DNA of 64,000 nt, from NCBI RefSeq assembly GCF_900091575.1, contig NZ_FMCR01000001.1, positions 682,001 through 746,000 of the forward strand. Direction: 5' to 3'. The notes beneath the pieces were generated by a model that saw only the letters and a program-made list of their open reading frames with translations, did no database searches and had not been told where the DNA came from. The stretch comes from Micromonospora saelicesensis. Its GTDB lineage: Bacteria > Actinomycetota > Actinomycetes > Mycobacteriales > Micromonosporaceae. The position numbers and the translations under genes were made by a program. Positions 63,528 to 64,000 of this stretch are shown in pieces (position 1 is the stretch's first letter; each line of letters starts with the position of its first letter).

Positions 63528-64000
63528 GTGACGACGAGCGGCAGACGGCGAGCCGAGGCCGACGACGAATACACCGAGTACGTCCGGTCCCGGATGGTGC
63601 AGTGGCGGCGCACCGCCTACCTGATGTGCGGCGACTGGGACCGGGGCGACGACATCCTGCAACGGGTGCTCACCGAGCTGTACCGCTCGTGGGCGCGGGC
63701 TCGGCAGGCCGATCACCTGGACGCGCTGGTCCGCACCATGTTGGTGCGGCGACTGATCGACGAACGGCGGTTGCGTTGGGCGCGGGTCCGCCTCGGCGCC
63801 GCGCTGCCCGACGTGTCCAGGGCCTTTGCCGACCCGACCGACCGGATCACAGTGGTGGGCGCGCTGCGGCAGGTGCCGCCACGCCAACGCGCGGTGCTGG
63901 TGCTGCGGTACTTCCAGGACCTCAGCGTCGAGGAGACCGCCCAGGCCATGGGCTGCTCGACGGGGACGGTGAAGAGCCAGACCGCCAAGGGCCTCGCCAC
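63528..64000 (+). CDS. SigE-family RNA polymerase sigma factor (3' end outside window)
   Basis: The frame is open from GTG 63528, preceded by GGAGGGGG about 12 nt upstream, to the window end (157 codons). Region 2: EYVRSRMVQWRRTAYLMCGDWDRGDDILQ; region 4: VPPRQRAVLVLRYFQDLSVEETAQ with the HTH CSTGTVKSQTAKGLA. Same subfamily as the factor at 17782-18567, but with a shorter linker. The C-terminus and any partner gene are beyond the window. Confidence 0.9.
   Translation, partial: MTTSGRRRAEADDEYTEYVRSRMVQWRRTAYLMCGDWDRGDDILQRVLTELYRSWARARQADHLDALVRTMLVRRLIDERRLRWARVRLGAALPDVSRAFADPTDRITVVGALRQVPPRQRAVLVLRYFQDLSVEETAQAMGCSTGTVKSQTAKGLA

Overview
The window is a stretch of GC-rich actinobacterial chromosome. 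Codons strongly favour G or C in third position, GTG starts are common, and several genes appear to be leaderless. Protein families and gene order suggest Micromonosporaceae, probably Micromonospora or a close relative; this is inferred from recognised families, not from a database search. No complete insertion sequence, prophage, CRISPR array, rRNA operon or secondary-metabolite cluster was seen. Most of the window is housekeeping and conserved-hypothetical chromosome.

Layout. 0-2.5 kb: the end of an unknown gene, an ArsR/SRPBCC operon, a small S1-like gene, and a decayed tyrosine integrase next to tRNA-Ala(CGC), which looks like the scar of an old integrative element. 2.7-10.3 kb: a leftward operon of diguanylate cyclase, galU, a gephyrin-like MoeA (Glp), RimJ-like acetyltransferase and SepX/GlpR (cell division). 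It diverges from 5-formyl-THF cyclo-ligase and a zinc-ribbon chaperone of the Ruc type that sits behind a near-consensus CIRCE operator. This matches the M. tuberculosis Rv0991c-Rv0996 order, with the diguanylate cyclase added. 10.6-22.4 kb: small membrane proteins, a Fur-family regulator, an MpaB-family oxygenase, RecB-like nuclease, MarC, PHP phosphoesterase, a SigE-family sigma factor with a membrane-anchored partner, a PH-domain protein with a 52-residue neighbour, DUF6758, a SpoU methyltransferase and a MaoC hydratase.

22.4-36.7 kb: a low-GC spacer carrying a perfect SigR-type promoter ahead of thioredoxin, an HTTM-like membrane protein facing a DCC-type thiol oxidoreductase, a radical SAM protein (Rv2578c type), an acyl-CoA dehydrogenase and a malyl-CoA-lyase-like enzyme (with the MaoC protein, a possible ethylmalonyl-CoA-pathway set), two DUF4190 paralogues, SDRs, an EamA exporter, a HAD phosphatase and PhzF. 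36.8-53.6 kb: MgtE-N/CBS, DUF1003, Mrp, TatB, HtrA, O-methyltransferase, leucyl aminopeptidase, DUF3117, PaaX with an enoyl-CoA hydratase, DUF1800/DUF1501, Tag, a sterol-desaturase-family protein, a DivIVA-domain protein and FolP2. This corresponds to M. tuberculosis Rv1207-Rv1232, but sigE-rseA, gpgS and the glg genes are absent from their expected places.

53.6-64 kb: an orphan nuoA, a proline-rich wall-spanning surface protein, korA-korB (2-oxoacid:ferredoxin oxidoreductase), a secreted trypsin-like protease with C-terminal repeats, a divergent azoR/MarR pair, a 2TM-RCK potassium channel, and the start of another SigE-family sigma factor cut by the window end.

Regulatory signals include the CIRCE operator, the SigR promoter, a family of TANNNT boxes 6-9 nt before start codons (leaderless transcripts), and many strong stem-loop terminators between convergent genes.
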